From contig QNXT01000036.1 of NCBI GenBank assembly GCA_003973505.1, positions 1-24,503 on the forward strand: DNA of 24,503 nucleotides. Direction: 5' to 3'. The notes beneath the pieces were generated by a model. That model ran no database searches and was not told the origin of the DNA. It worked only from the letters and a program-made list of their open reading frames with translations. Shown piece by piece: positions 7,621 to 14,945 of this stretch. This DNA comes from Bacteroidota bacterium. GTDB lineage: Bacteria > Bacteroidota > Bacteroidia > Bacteroidales > UBA1556. The position numbers were made by a program, and so were the translations under genes. How positions within the stretch are numbered: the first letter of the stretch is position 1; the number at the start of each line of letters is the position of its first letter.

Positions 7621-8631
7621 ATGCTGCGGCACTATAATATCCCCATTTTTATACCCGAATTGGCTTGTCCATTTCAATGTGTATATTGTGATCAACGTAA
7701 AATTACGGGGCAAAAGCATTTATTGCCGGACGATGAGATTTTGCAGAATATAGAGCAGCATCTCAACTCCTTTAAGGCGGAAAACCGTGAGGTGCAATTG
7801 GCATTTTTTGGTGGGACATTCACCGGGCTCGTTATGGCTGAGCAAGAACATTATTTAAAGCTGATTCAACCCTTTATTCAATCGCAATCTATACAAGGTA
7901 TTCGCATTTCTACTCGTCCCGATTATATTAATTTGCCAAACCTTAAACTGCTGAAAAACTATGGGGTAACGCATATTGAATTGGGTGCACAATCCTTAGT
8001 GGAGGAAGTTTTAGCAGCGAGTTATCGCGGGCATTCGGTGGATGATGTGCGCCGGGCTGCAGAGCTAATTCGTAAAGAAGGTTTTGTTTTGGGTTTGCAA
8101 ATGATGATTGGACTGCCCGAAGATTCGCCAGAACGAAGTATGAAAACAGCGCAACGAATTGTGGAATTTGGAGCGGAAGAAACCCGTATTTATCCCACAA
8201 TAGTTATACGAGGGACAAATTTGGCTAAGCTATGGGAGCAAGGGAAATATCAGGCATTAAGTACTGAGGCGGCAATCCAACAAAGTGCAAAATTGCTTGC
8301 GTATTTTGAGGAAAATAAGGTGAAAGTGCTACGTGTTGGCTTATACCCATCGGATGAATTAAGTGAACAAGGGGAGGCTGTTGCAGGTCCCGAAATGCCG
8401 CATTTTAAGGAGAAGGTGTTAAGCCGAATTTGGAAGAATAAGCTGGCAAATGGGCTTGATTTTTCGAAGAAAGAGAAAAGCTTAAATATAGCTGTGAACC
8501 CAAAAGAATATAATTTTGCCGTGGGATTTGCGGCAAGTAATCGAAAATATTTGGAAAGCTATTTTCCGAAAGTGAAATTTATTATGAATCCTAAATTGGA
8601 GGGAAGAAACTATGAAGTGGTGTATTATTGA
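7621..8631 (+). CDS. Radical SAM protein, Elp3-like subgroup (COG1243-related), no acetyltransferase domain
   Basis: The 336-residue protein begins HYNIPIFIPELACPFQC and carries the CxxxCxxC cluster motif at C16, C20 and C23, which binds a [4Fe-4S] cluster and SAM. Further radical SAM core blocks are FFGGTFTGL (62-70, the GGE-like strand), IRISTRPDYI, a THIELGAQSL strand and GLQMMIGLPEDS. The opening is typical of a bacterial group related to the radical SAM half of Elp3, but the GNAT domain is missing and the reaction is unknown. The in-frame TTG at 7618 is ignored in favour of the adjacent ATG. The 3' end overlaps the next gene by 20 bp, and that gene's ribosome binding site lies inside this coding region, which suggests tight translational coupling and a shared task. 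Confidence 0.8.
   Translation: MLRHYNIPIFIPELACPFQCVYCDQRKITGQKHLLPDDEILQNIEQHLNSFKAENREVQLAFFGGTFTGLVMAEQEHYLKLIQPFIQSQSIQGIRISTRPDYINLPNLKLLKNYGVTHIELGAQSLVEEVLAASYRGHSVDDVRRAAELIRKEGFVLGLQMMIGLPEDSPERSMKTAQRIVEFGAEETRIYPTIVIRGTNLAKLWEQGKYQALSTEAAIQQSAKLLAYFEENKVKVLRVGLYPSDELSEQGEAVAGPEMPHFKEKVLSRIWKNKLANGLDFSKKEKSLNIAVNPKEYNFAVGFAASNRKYLESYFPKVKFIMNPKLEGRNYEVVYY
8598..8604 (+). promoter_or_regulatory. Shine-Dalgarno sequence GGAGGGA
   Basis: A strong SD lies 7 nt before the ATG at 8612, inside the 3' end of the radical SAM gene. Good SD sequences are scarce elsewhere in this window, so it both fixes the start at 8612 and suggests re-initiation after the overlapping gene. Confidence 0.6.
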
Positions 8632-9290
8632 TGCTCGTATGCCTGGTGCAGCGAAAGATGTTTTGAGAAAGGAATTTGAAGTGGTGGATTTTCGTTCCAA
8701 AGATTTGGTTTACGAAGCCATTTCGGGTCATCCCGATGTATTTATGCATCAGGTAAATAATAAATTAATTGTGGCTACCAATCTTCCAAAAAAGTATTTC
8801 AATTGGCTGAAAGATAACGATATTAACTATCGGGTTGGACGCAACAAATTGGGAAAGAAATATCCCGATACGGCAGTTTACAATGTGGCTTCGGGTGATG
8901 GAATATTTATCCATAAAGAGGATATTACCGATCCGGTTTTGTCAGAGGAGTTGGCTGATTATAAGTTTATTCATACCAATCAGGCTTATTCGCGTTGCAA
9001 TACGCTAATCCTCAATGCTAAAAATATAATTGCACAAACAATTGCCTGAGTCATTATTGGTAAATCCAAGAGGGATTTTATTGCCCGGTTTTATCAACGG
9101 TTTCTTTGGTGGATGCTGTGGTATTTACCAAAATAAGGTTTACATCATAGGCTCATTAAAACATCATTCGCAAGGCGCAGAAATCGGTGCTTTTATTGAA
9201 AAAGCAGGTTTCGAAATTGTGGAGCTTTATGATGGCCCACTTTTCGATGGCGGGGGTATCTTTTTTGTGGAATCAGAGTCGCGATATTAA
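8612..9290 (+). pseudogene. Frameshifted DUF6873/GME-fold-like gene
   Basis: Two frames together look like one ~230-residue protein. The first (8612-9049, 145 residues) contains a GHPDVFMH block (39-46), TNLPKKYF, GKKYPDTAVYNVA and YSRCNTLIL (126-134), then stops at TGA 9047-9049. The second, in the +1 frame, continues with LLVNPRGILLPGFINGFFGG and ends LYDGPLFDGGGIFF at 9290. These blocks in this order match, from memory, the DUF6873 family related to guanidine-modifying (GME) folds. The second frame has a stop at 9027-9029, so the lesion must fall between 9030 and 9046. About 7-9 residues expected between the two blocks seem missing, consistent with a small out-of-frame deletion, for example 20 bp. 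No slippery heptamer is seen. The reading frames are otherwise uninterrupted, so the damage is recent, or it is an assembly error. Confidence 0.75.
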
Positions 9291-9359
9291 GATGTTTTAA
9301 AGCCGCGAATGCACAAATAGTGATTAAAATCATTCGCGCATTAGCGGCTTATTATCTTA
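9288..9359. terminator. Bidirectional hairpin between convergent genes
   Basis: AAGCCGCGAATGC (9300-9312) pairs with GCATTAGCGGCTT (9338-9350) with one mismatch, and an outer stem pairs TTAAGAT with ATCTTAA at the edges. It sits between the split gene and the M23 peptidase gene and includes the stop codon of the latter. No long T run follows the main stem. GCGAATGCAC...ATTCGCG hairpins of this type are also a frequent Bacteroidota intergenic repeat (from memory). Confidence 0.5.
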
Positions 9360-10589
9360 AAACTCCAACTGAGGAGCATACTTATTCACTACCTTTTTAA
9401 AGTCTTCTAAGTACTTTTTCTTAATTGGAACCGCTGGTGGCGACTTCATGGTTAAGGGATTTATGGGCGTGCCGTTTTTATACACTCGAAAGTCGAGGTG
9501 CGGCCCCGTTGCTGTGCCTGTCATTCCTACATAACCAATCACTTGTCCTTGTTTTACAAAGTCTCCTTTTTTCAGACCTTTTGCAAATCGAGACATATGG
9601 GCATAACCTGTGGTGTAAATGCCATTATGCTTTACTTCTACTCGTTTTCCGTAACCTCCTTTGCGACCAATAAATACAATACGACCATCGCCAATAGTGT
9701 GGATTGGAGTGCCTGTGGCAGCAGCATAATCTACTCCATGGTGTGGACGACGAATCTTCAATACGGGATGTAATCGACTGTTGCTATAGCCCGAACTGAT
9801 GCGCTTAAAACGTAGTGGAGCTTTCAAAAAGGCTCGGCGTAAACTACCTCCTTCTTCATCAAATACATCTTCCAAACTATCTTGAGTGAAACGATATCCA
9901 TAAAAGGAATGGCCATTGTTCTCGAACCGACAAGCAATGATTTTTCCTAAGCCAATATAATTAGTGTCGATAAATTTCTTTTGATAAACGGCAACAAAAC
10001 GGTCGCCTTTTTGAAGTCCGTAAAAGTCAATGGTCCAAGCATAAATATCAGATAGTTCCAGAGCAAGATTTGGGTCGATTCCTGCATTTTTCATGCTCAT
10101 CCAAAGAGAAGATTTAATTACCCCCACGCTACGAACAGTATCAATGCGAACTTCCAATTCCTCGCGGTCAACCAATACCGAATCTGCAAATTCATAACGA
10201 ACGTATTCCGTTTTATTTATTTGATACACAAAATATTTGGTTTTTGGAATACTGTCTTTACTTTGGAAAATATAGAAATGATTGCCTGATTTTATTCGAC
10301 GTACATCAAAGGTTTCTTTGGAATTACGCACCAACTCGTCAATATCTTTATACACCACATTATACTTTCCCAAAATAACCGATAGGGTTTGATTGGGCTT
10401 AACCACATCCTCAATAATATTGAAGCTGTCTTTCACAATTCCGAAACTCTTTTCAATCTCTGGTTTTTCTACTACTATAGAAGAAGTGTCAATCTGCACA
10501 TCTTCATTTTTTGTTTCCTCGTGATTGTTGCAGGCCAATGTAAAAAGCCCTAATCCAAGGGCGAGTATCCCTATTTTTAGTTTGTTCAT
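9357..10589 (-). CDS. M23-family metallopeptidase lipoprotein (MepM-like)
   Basis: This is a predicted peptidoglycan endopeptidase of 410 residues. It has a lipoprotein signal peptide with lipobox LFTLAC (lipidated C20), a linker, an OapA/LysM-like N-terminal domain (about 60-150), a middle region of the MepM type (about 150-250, with GLQKGDRFVAVY), and an M23 domain (about 265-385). Zinc motif HxxxD is present as H283-D287 in HHGVDYAA, with H331 in YAHMS. The usual HxH of the last strand reads H364-L-D366, so the second histidine is aspartate; I checked the codon (GAC at 9494-9492). The protein probably acts at the inner face of the outer membrane to open crosslinks during wall growth. It lies 53 bp downstream of manA, possibly cotranscribed. 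Confidence 0.9.
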   Translation of the reverse strand: MNKLKIGILALGLGLFTLACNNHEETKNEDVQIDTSSIVVEKPEIEKSFGIVKDSFNIIEDVVKPNQTLSVILGKYNVVYKDIDELVRNSKETFDVRRIKSGNHFYIFQSKDSIPKTKYFVYQINKTEYVRYEFADSVLVDREELEVRIDTVRSVGVIKSSLWMSMKNAGIDPNLALELSDIYAWTIDFYGLQKGDRFVAVYQKKFIDTNYIGLGKIIACRFENNGHSFYGYRFTQDSLEDVFDEEGGSLRRAFLKAPLRFKRISSGYSNSRLHPVLKIRRPHHGVDYAAATGTPIHTIGDGRIVFIGRKGGYGKRVEVKHNGIYTTGYAHMSRFAKGLKKGDFVKQGQVIGYVGMTGTATGPHLDFRVYKNGTPINPLTMKSPPAVPIKKKYLEDFKKVVNKYAPQLEF

Positions 10590-10642
10590 TTATGCTTTAT
10601 TTGTAAAAATGTAGTTGTCTTTATTCCTTTTTGAAACAGCTT

Positions 10643-11623
10643 TTATTTAATATAGATTTCAAGTATCTTAGCTTTTGGAGTAGGGTATAATTCAAGCTTT
10701 TTCATTATTGCCGGAATTAAAACCGTATCACCCACAAATAAATCCATATGTCCACCTTCGTATTTCAATTGAAAACTTCCTTCAATCACCATATAAATTA
10801 CAAAAGAATCCAACTCTTCGTAATCTTTCTCGATGGCAGCATCAAAGGCTAAAACGTTGGTTGTAAAATATTTTTCGTCAACAATAGGAACAGTCTGATT
10901 TTTCACTTCGTGAAAATCTACTTTTGCATTCTTTGTTACACGATAATCTATGGCATCCAGTGAATCGTCAATATGAAGTTTGCGGGGTTTTCCATCCTCT
11001 CCTTTACGATCCCAATCGTATATACGGTAAGTAGTATCTGATGTTTGTTGAATCTCAGCCAATAAAATTCCAGGTCCTAAAGCATGCACTCTGCCTGCAG
11101 GAATATAGAAAGCATCACCCGCTTGCACATCTACATAATTTAGCAATTCGGCTACCGTATTATTCTCCACTTTACGCTTGAAATTCTCCTTGGAAACCGC
11201 TGTTTCAAACCCGCTAATCAGTTGAGCCCCTTTATCAGCCTGAAGCACATACCACATTTCGGTTTTCCCCTGCTCCAAACCTCTTATTTGTGCCAGCTCA
11301 TCGTCAGGATGCACCTGAATACTCAGCCAATCGTTTGCATCAAGGTATTTAATAAGAATGGGAAACTGTGATTCAAATTGTTCGAAAACCTTTTCTCCAA
11401 CCAATTCACCCATAAAAATTTCCAGCAATTCATTTAGATTATTCCCTTCCAAAGGACCTTCGCTTACCACCGATTCATTTCCTTCCACACCTGAAATAGC
11501 CCATAGTTCGCCACAACGTGGCAAAGGGGAAAAGTCGTGATGAAGAATATCTTTGATTTTCGTTCCTCCCCATATTTTATCTTTAAATATCGGGTGAAAT
11601 TTTAATGGCCTTAATAAATTCAT
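10643..11623 (-). CDS. manA: Mannose-6-phosphate isomerase, class I
   Basis: The enzyme interconverts mannose-6-phosphate and fructose-6-phosphate, feeding GDP-mannose synthesis or mannose use. At 326 residues it is the short class I form common in Bacteroidota and Firmicutes (E. coli ManA is 391). The opening KFHPIFKDKIWGGTKI is diagnostic. The zinc ligands can be read off: Q103 and H105 in IQVHPDD, E122 in GKTEMWYV and H180 in GRVHAL. The active-site arginine lies in TYRIYDWDR (R200). The C-terminal cupin half follows. A -7 box (TATTTTTG) lies about 40 bp upstream. The M23 lipoprotein gene is next on the same strand; both bear on the cell envelope, but a direct link is not shown. Confidence 0.93.
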   Translation of the reverse strand: MNLLRPLKFHPIFKDKIWGGTKIKDILHHDFSPLPRCGELWAISGVEGNESVVSEGPLEGNNLNELLEIFMGELVGEKVFEQFESQFPILIKYLDANDWLSIQVHPDDELAQIRGLEQGKTEMWYVLQADKGAQLISGFETAVSKENFKRKVENNTVAELLNYVDVQAGDAFYIPAGRVHALGPGILLAEIQQTSDTTYRIYDWDRKGEDGKPRKLHIDDSLDAIDYRVTKNAKVDFHEVKNQTVPIVDEKYFTTNVLAFDAAIEKDYEELDSFVIYMVIEGSFQLKYEGGHMDLFVGDTVLIPAIMKKLELYPTPKAKILEIYIK

Positions 11624-11664
11624 GCGCTTTCTTTTATTTCCTACTTCCGTTAATTTCTATTCAA

Positions 11665-11672
11665 CAAAAATA
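11665..11672 (-). promoter_or_regulatory. Bacteroidota -7 box (TATTTTTG) for manA
   Basis: On the minus strand TATTTTTG fits TAnnTTTG and lies 41 nt upstream of the manA ATG, giving a leader of about 35 nt. No -33 TTG at 19-21 bp is seen. Confidence 0.45.
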
Positions 11673-11778
11673 ACTCAATAAACTGCGGTAAATTGTAGCG
11701 AATTAAAAATAATTAGCAACTATGCATTGTGAATTACTGTTCGTGCTATATATTTTAGGGCGAAATCATACTTTTTAG

Positions 11779-11928
11779 TCAATCCTCCTCCTACGCGTAT
11801 TGCCTGCGCACCCTCCTTCTCCAAGGAGGACTTCGTAACACCTTGTTTTACTTATTTATAAAGATAAATTCACAAGTTCCCCTTGGAGAAGGGGAGTGTG
11901 TATGTTAGTGTGTTGGCAAGGGGATTGA
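11779..11928. repeat. Fold-back intergenic element 3 (imperfect inverted repeat)
   Basis: TCAATCC at 11779 is matched by GGGATTGA ending at 11928, and CCTTCTCCAAGG near 11813-11825 by CCTTGGAGAAGG near 11881-11892. The arms, about 55-60 nt each, are complementary with many mismatches around a ~40-nt AT-rich centre. Each arm also carries its own small hairpin (CTCCTT/AAGGAG and CCCCTT/AAGGGG). It lies in the 515-bp divergent gap between manA and the LOG gene, in which I see no coding sequence and no clear promoter for the LOG gene. It looks like a dispersed Bacteroidota repeat. Confidence 0.6.
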
Positions 11929-12138
11929 TTTTTCTATTAATATGTTTTTAGACCTAAGAATGACTTGATTAAAGATAATACATACTCATAGTATGCAGAA
12001 TGTGACAACCTCCAATTATTCATCTTTTACATTATGAAAAAGTGTGATTTTGCTCTGCTTTATAATTATTGGCGTATTCGCGGCTAAATATTTTATCTTA
12101 ATTTAGCCCAAGTTTTTAAAATCAAATTCATAAATCAA

Positions 12139-12738
12139 ATGATTAAAAGCATAGGCGTATTTTGTGGTTCCAGTGTGGGAGCCAAAGAAATATATACTAC
12201 CAAAGCACGGGAGCTCGGTAAACTGATGGCAGAAAAGGATATCACCCTGGTATTTGGTGGTGGGAGAGTCGGTTTGATGGGCGTGATTGCCGATAGTGTG
12301 ATGGAAAATGGAGGTAAAGCCATTGGCGTAATTACGCATTATTTGGAAAATCGTGAGGTAGGTCATCCCGGGATTACGGATTTAAGAGTAGTGGATACCA
12401 TGAGCGAACGCAAAAATTTGATTGCCGAGCTTTCCGATGGTTTTATTGCCATGCCGGGTGGTTTTGGCACTTTTGATGAAGTGATGGAAGTGCTTACTTA
12501 TTTTCAATTGGGTATCAGTGAAAAACCGACGGGATTTTTGAATGTGGATGGTTTTTATAATCACTTGATTGCTATGATGGATCATGTACTTGAAGAAAAA
12601 TTTATGAAATACGAACATCGCCATAATGTTTTGGTGGATGCTGAGCCTGTTGATCTTTTGGATAAGATGCTTAACTTTGAGCCTTTGGAAATTCCGGAGA
12701 AATGGATACAAGATTTAAAAAATAAGAATACCTACTGA
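12139..12738 (+). CDS. LOG-family (TIGR00730) nucleoside 5'-monophosphate phosphoribohydrolase
   Basis: LOG proteins cleave the N-glycosidic bond of cytokinin riboside monophosphates or, in bacteria, of AMP and related nucleotides. The 199-residue Rossmann-fold protein carries the family motifs: FCGSSVG (8-14), FGGGRVGLMG (39-48), M-SERK (88-92) with the conserved R91-K92, and PGGFGTFDE (106-114) with active-site E114. It is the first gene of a run with the P-loop kinase (4-nt gap) and dCMP deaminase, which suggests a role in nucleotide salvage or clean-up rather than hormone production. That role is inferred from context. The ATG at 12139 gives the usual N terminus; no SD is visible. Confidence 0.9.
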   Translation: MIKSIGVFCGSSVGAKEIYTTKARELGKLMAEKDITLVFGGGRVGLMGVIADSVMENGGKAIGVITHYLENREVGHPGITDLRVVDTMSERKNLIAELSDGFIAMPGGFGTFDEVMEVLTYFQLGISEKPTGFLNVDGFYNHLIAMMDHVLEEKFMKYEHRHNVLVDAEPVDLLDKMLNFEPLEIPEKWIQDLKNKNTY

Positions 12739-12742
12739 TATT

Positions 12743-13300
12743 ATGATAATAATAGGAATAACAGGAACATTAGGAGCAGGGAAGGGAACCTTGGTTGATT
12801 ATCTGATAAAAAATAAAGGCTTTGCTCATTTTTCGGTGCGTGATTTTTTGGTAGAGGAGCTGAAAAAGCGAGGCATGGAAATCAATCGTGATACCATGAC
12901 GAACTTGGCCAATGAGCTTCGTGCCAATCATAGTCCGTCGTATATTATTGACCAACTGTATGAGCAGGCAAAGGCAGGAGGGAAGAATAGTATTATCGAA
13001 AGCATCCGAACACCGGGTGAGATTGCTTCGCTTCGAGCTAAAGGGAATTTCTATCTTTTTGCGGTTGATGCCGATCCAAAGATTCGATACGAGCGTATTA
13101 GTTTGCGGAAATCAGCAACCGATAATATCGATTTTGAAACCTTTTTGGCCAATGAAAAACGCGAAATGACTGCCACCGATCCCAATAAGCAAAATTTGTC
13201 GGAATGCATCAAACAAGCTGATTTTGTCTTTGATAATAATGGTGATTTGGAAAAATTGTATGAGCAACTAGTCTCCGTATTAGATCGATTGGATATCTAA
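12743..13300 (+). CDS. Small P-loop kinase (nucleotide-kinase/CoaE-like), partner of dCMP deaminase
   Basis: The 185-residue protein starts directly with a Walker A loop, GTLGAGKGT (8-16), as in nucleoside monophosphate and dephospho-CoA kinases. It has the helix and acidic pocket FSVRDFLVEELKKRG (30-44) where a phosphate acceptor would bind, an ESIRTPGEI strand-loop (86-94), a FAVDADPKIRYERI Walker B-like segment (106-119) and the lid-like region FETFLANEKREM. Its closest match in my memory is the P-loop module adjacent to or fused with dCMP deaminases, including the N-terminal domain of fungal Dcd1. The substrate is not known; a deoxynucleotide monophosphate is a reasonable guess. It follows the LOG gene by 4 nt and precedes dCMP deaminase by 108 nt. 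Confidence 0.75.
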   Translation: MIIIGITGTLGAGKGTLVDYLIKNKGFAHFSVRDFLVEELKKRGMEINRDTMTNLANELRANHSPSYIIDQLYEQAKAGGKNSIIESIRTPGEIASLRAKGNFYLFAVDADPKIRYERISLRKSATDNIDFETFLANEKREMTATDPNKQNLSECIKQADFVFDNNGDLEKLYEQLVSVLDRLDI

Positions 13301-13303
13301 GGA

Positions 13304-13381
13304 TAGTATATACAATTCATGAAACGCATTGCGTTCAATGATGCCAATGAAAATAGAAAAGTTCAATAATTGTATATACAA
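13304..13381. promoter_or_regulatory. Paired palindromic sites flanking a hairpin
   Basis: TAGTATATACAA (13304-13315) and TTGTATATACAA (13370-13381) differ at one base; the second is a perfect palindrome. Across the pair, GTATATACAATT and AATTGTATATAC also form a perfect 12-bp inverted repeat. Between them AACGCATTGCGTT (13323-13335) forms a compact hairpin that extends with mismatches. The block fills most of the gap between kinase and deaminase. It could be a regulator's double operator, a processing site or a small dispersed repeat. Confidence 0.4.
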
Positions 13382-13408
13382 GACCCCATATAGAGAAGAC
13401 TACCTTTA

Positions 13409-13921
13409 ATGATAAAAGATACTATGAAAGAAGAAAAATACATCCGTCCATCATGGGACGATTACTTTTTGGAAATGGCTGATACTGTGGCCAAACGTGC
13501 AACTTGTGACCGTGGTCGTAGCGGTTGCGTAATAGCCAAGGATAAGCAAATACTAGTAACCGGTTATGTGGGCTCGCCAAAGGGTTTAGCCCATTGTGAC
13601 GATGTGGGACATCTATTCAAAAAGGTAATCCATGAAGACGGTCATGTTACACAGCATTGTGTACGTACGGTTCATGCCGAGCAAAACGCTATTACTCAAG
13701 CTGCTCGCCGTGGTATTGCTTTGGAAGGTGCAACGCTCTATTGTCGCATGACCCCCTGTCGTACTTGTGCCATGTTGATTATCAACTGTGGAATCGAACG
13801 GGTGGTTTGCGAACGGAAATACCATGCCGGAGGTGAGTCAGAGGAGATGTTTAAGGAAGTAGGCATCGAATTGACCTATAAGTATGACGAATTGCAGGAG
13901 TATTCTGGGCAGAATGTATAA
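13409..13921 (+). CDS. Deoxycytidylate (dCMP) deaminase
   Basis: This zinc enzyme converts dCMP to dUMP, supplying thymidylate synthase. The 170-residue product has the cytidine-deaminase core: ATCDRGRSGCVI (31-42), a GSPKGLAHCDD loop (55-65) characteristic of dCMP deaminases, HAEQNAI with zinc ligand H89 and proton shuttle E91, and PCRTC with ligands C117 and C120, followed by IINCGIERVV. A second possible start is the ATG at 13424, which would remove five residues before KEEKYIRPSWDDYF. It follows the P-loop kinase, separated by a palindromic block, and is probably part of the same transcription unit. It converges on the TSUP gene across a structured 94-bp gap. Confidence 0.93.
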   Translation: MIKDTMKEEKYIRPSWDDYFLEMADTVAKRATCDRGRSGCVIAKDKQILVTGYVGSPKGLAHCDDVGHLFKKVIHEDGHVTQHCVRTVHAEQNAITQAARRGIALEGATLYCRMTPCRTCAMLIINCGIERVVCERKYHAGGESEEMFKEVGIELTYKYDELQEYSGQNV

Positions 13922-13929
13922 AAGATTGT

Positions 13930-14011
13930 TCCCGCAGATACCGCAGATTTTCGAGGATTGTTTTTCTGCGTAAATCAGCGAAACCTATCTGCCGAAGGTA
14001 GATCTGCGGGA
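13930..14011. terminator. Structured inverted repeat between convergent genes
   Basis: TCCCGCAGAT (13930-13939) pairs perfectly with ATCTGCGGGA (14002-14011). Inside, CGCAGATTT pairs with AAATCAGCG (one mismatch) and ATCTGCC with GGTAGAT (one G-T). The multi-stem block sits between the dCMP deaminase stop (13921) and the TSUP stop (14016). GCAGAT/ATCTGC fold-backs are a recurrent intergenic unit in Bacteroidota (from memory). It may end transcription from both sides, though there is no T tract. Confidence 0.5.
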
Positions 14012-14015
14012 GATA

Positions 14016-14798
14016 TTAGCTATGTTCTAATAATCCCTTAAAATCAACCACTCCGAAAATCTGCAATGTAGTGAGTATTACCACTGCTGCAATTATCCAG
14101 CGCACAAAGCCTGCGCCTTTTTCTACGGCCATTTTGCTTGCAATAATAGCTCCCAATACATTGCCAATGGCCAATACAAAACCATAGAGATAATTCACTT
14201 GGTCGTTGTAAATATATACCGCCAGACTAAAAGGAACATACATTAGCACAATTAATACCTTGATGGCATTGGCTTTTACCAAATCGTAACCGGCTCCCAT
14301 AACAATGGCAATCAGTAAAAGGTAACCTATTCCCACATGGATAAAGCCTCCGTAAATTCCAATAAAAAAGAAGATGATTATCTGCCAAATCCCTACTTTT
14401 TTATCTCTTAACGACTGTTTGCCTTTAAGCCAAATAGAAGGTTTATAAAAGATAAATCCCAACATCAGAATCATAATCACAGCCATGGATTTTTCAAAAA
14501 TCTTTTCATCAATATCCACTGCGATAAAAGCTCCGACTATCGAGCCAACTGCAGCAGGAATCCCCAGTTTGATTCCTTTTCGCCAGTCTAGGATTTCTTG
14601 TTTTCTAAAATTACTTGTTGCGGTCAGGGTTTGTAAAGTAATGGCAATACGATTGGTACCATTAGCTATACCTGCAGGTAATCCCATCAGATACATCAAT
14701 ACACTTAAGGAAATAATGGATCCTCCACCCGCAAGGGTATTGATAAATCCAACGGTAATGCCAGCAGTGATTAGGGCTATGATTTCGATGATTGTCAT
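14016..14798 (-). CDS. TSUP (TauE/SafE) family membrane transporter
   Basis: The 260-residue integral membrane protein has about 8 hydrophobic segments in two repeats. The first repeat has the family signature GFINTLAGGGSIISLSVLMY (residues 18-37) followed by GLPAGIANGTNRI; the second has GIYGGFIHVGIGYLLLIAIV. TSUP proteins export or import small organic anions and sulfur compounds such as sulfite, sulfoacetate or taurine-derived products. The substrate here cannot be told. The gene lies 147 bp downstream of the M20 hydrolase and 94 bp from the convergent dCMP deaminase. A small hairpin, CTTTATT/AATAAAG (14803-14820), lies immediately before its start. It may be the last gene of the operon that begins at 19961, or have its own promoter. 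Confidence 0.88.
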   Translation of the reverse strand: MTIIEIIALITAGITVGFINTLAGGGSIISLSVLMYLMGLPAGIANGTNRIAITLQTLTATSNFRKQEILDWRKGIKLGIPAAVGSIVGAFIAVDIDEKIFEKSMAVIMILMLGFIFYKPSIWLKGKQSLRDKKVGIWQIIIFFFIGIYGGFIHVGIGYLLLIAIVMGAGYDLVKANAIKVLIVLMYVPFSLAVYIYNDQVNYLYGFVLAIGNVLGAIIASKMAVEKGAGFVRWIIAAVVILTTLQIFGVVDFKGLLEHS

Positions 14799-14945
14799 AT
14801 GGCTTTATTTCGCAATAAAGATCGTTTTTCTGTTAAACTGAGTGTTACTGTTTTTTATACAAAACGCTATTGACAATGGATTTCTGTTTCCCATTGTTTC
14901 CTTGATAAACCAATATATCTTTCAATCTTCCGACTAAAAAAGCTA

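Noticed and set aside
7165..7719. 184-codon minus-strand ORF opposite nusB
   Set aside because: It is antisense to the clear nusB coding region, has no recognisable domain, and spans a gene boundary.
9020..9050. Programmed ribosomal frameshift joining the two halves
   Set aside because: No X-XXY-YYZ slippery heptamer or downstream hairpin is apparent, and residues seem missing at the join, which slippage would not explain.
9030..9290. Independent small gene starting at TTG 9030
   Set aside because: It starts in the middle of a conserved family fold, without RBS, directly after a stop codon in that frame. It is better read as the 3' part of the split gene.
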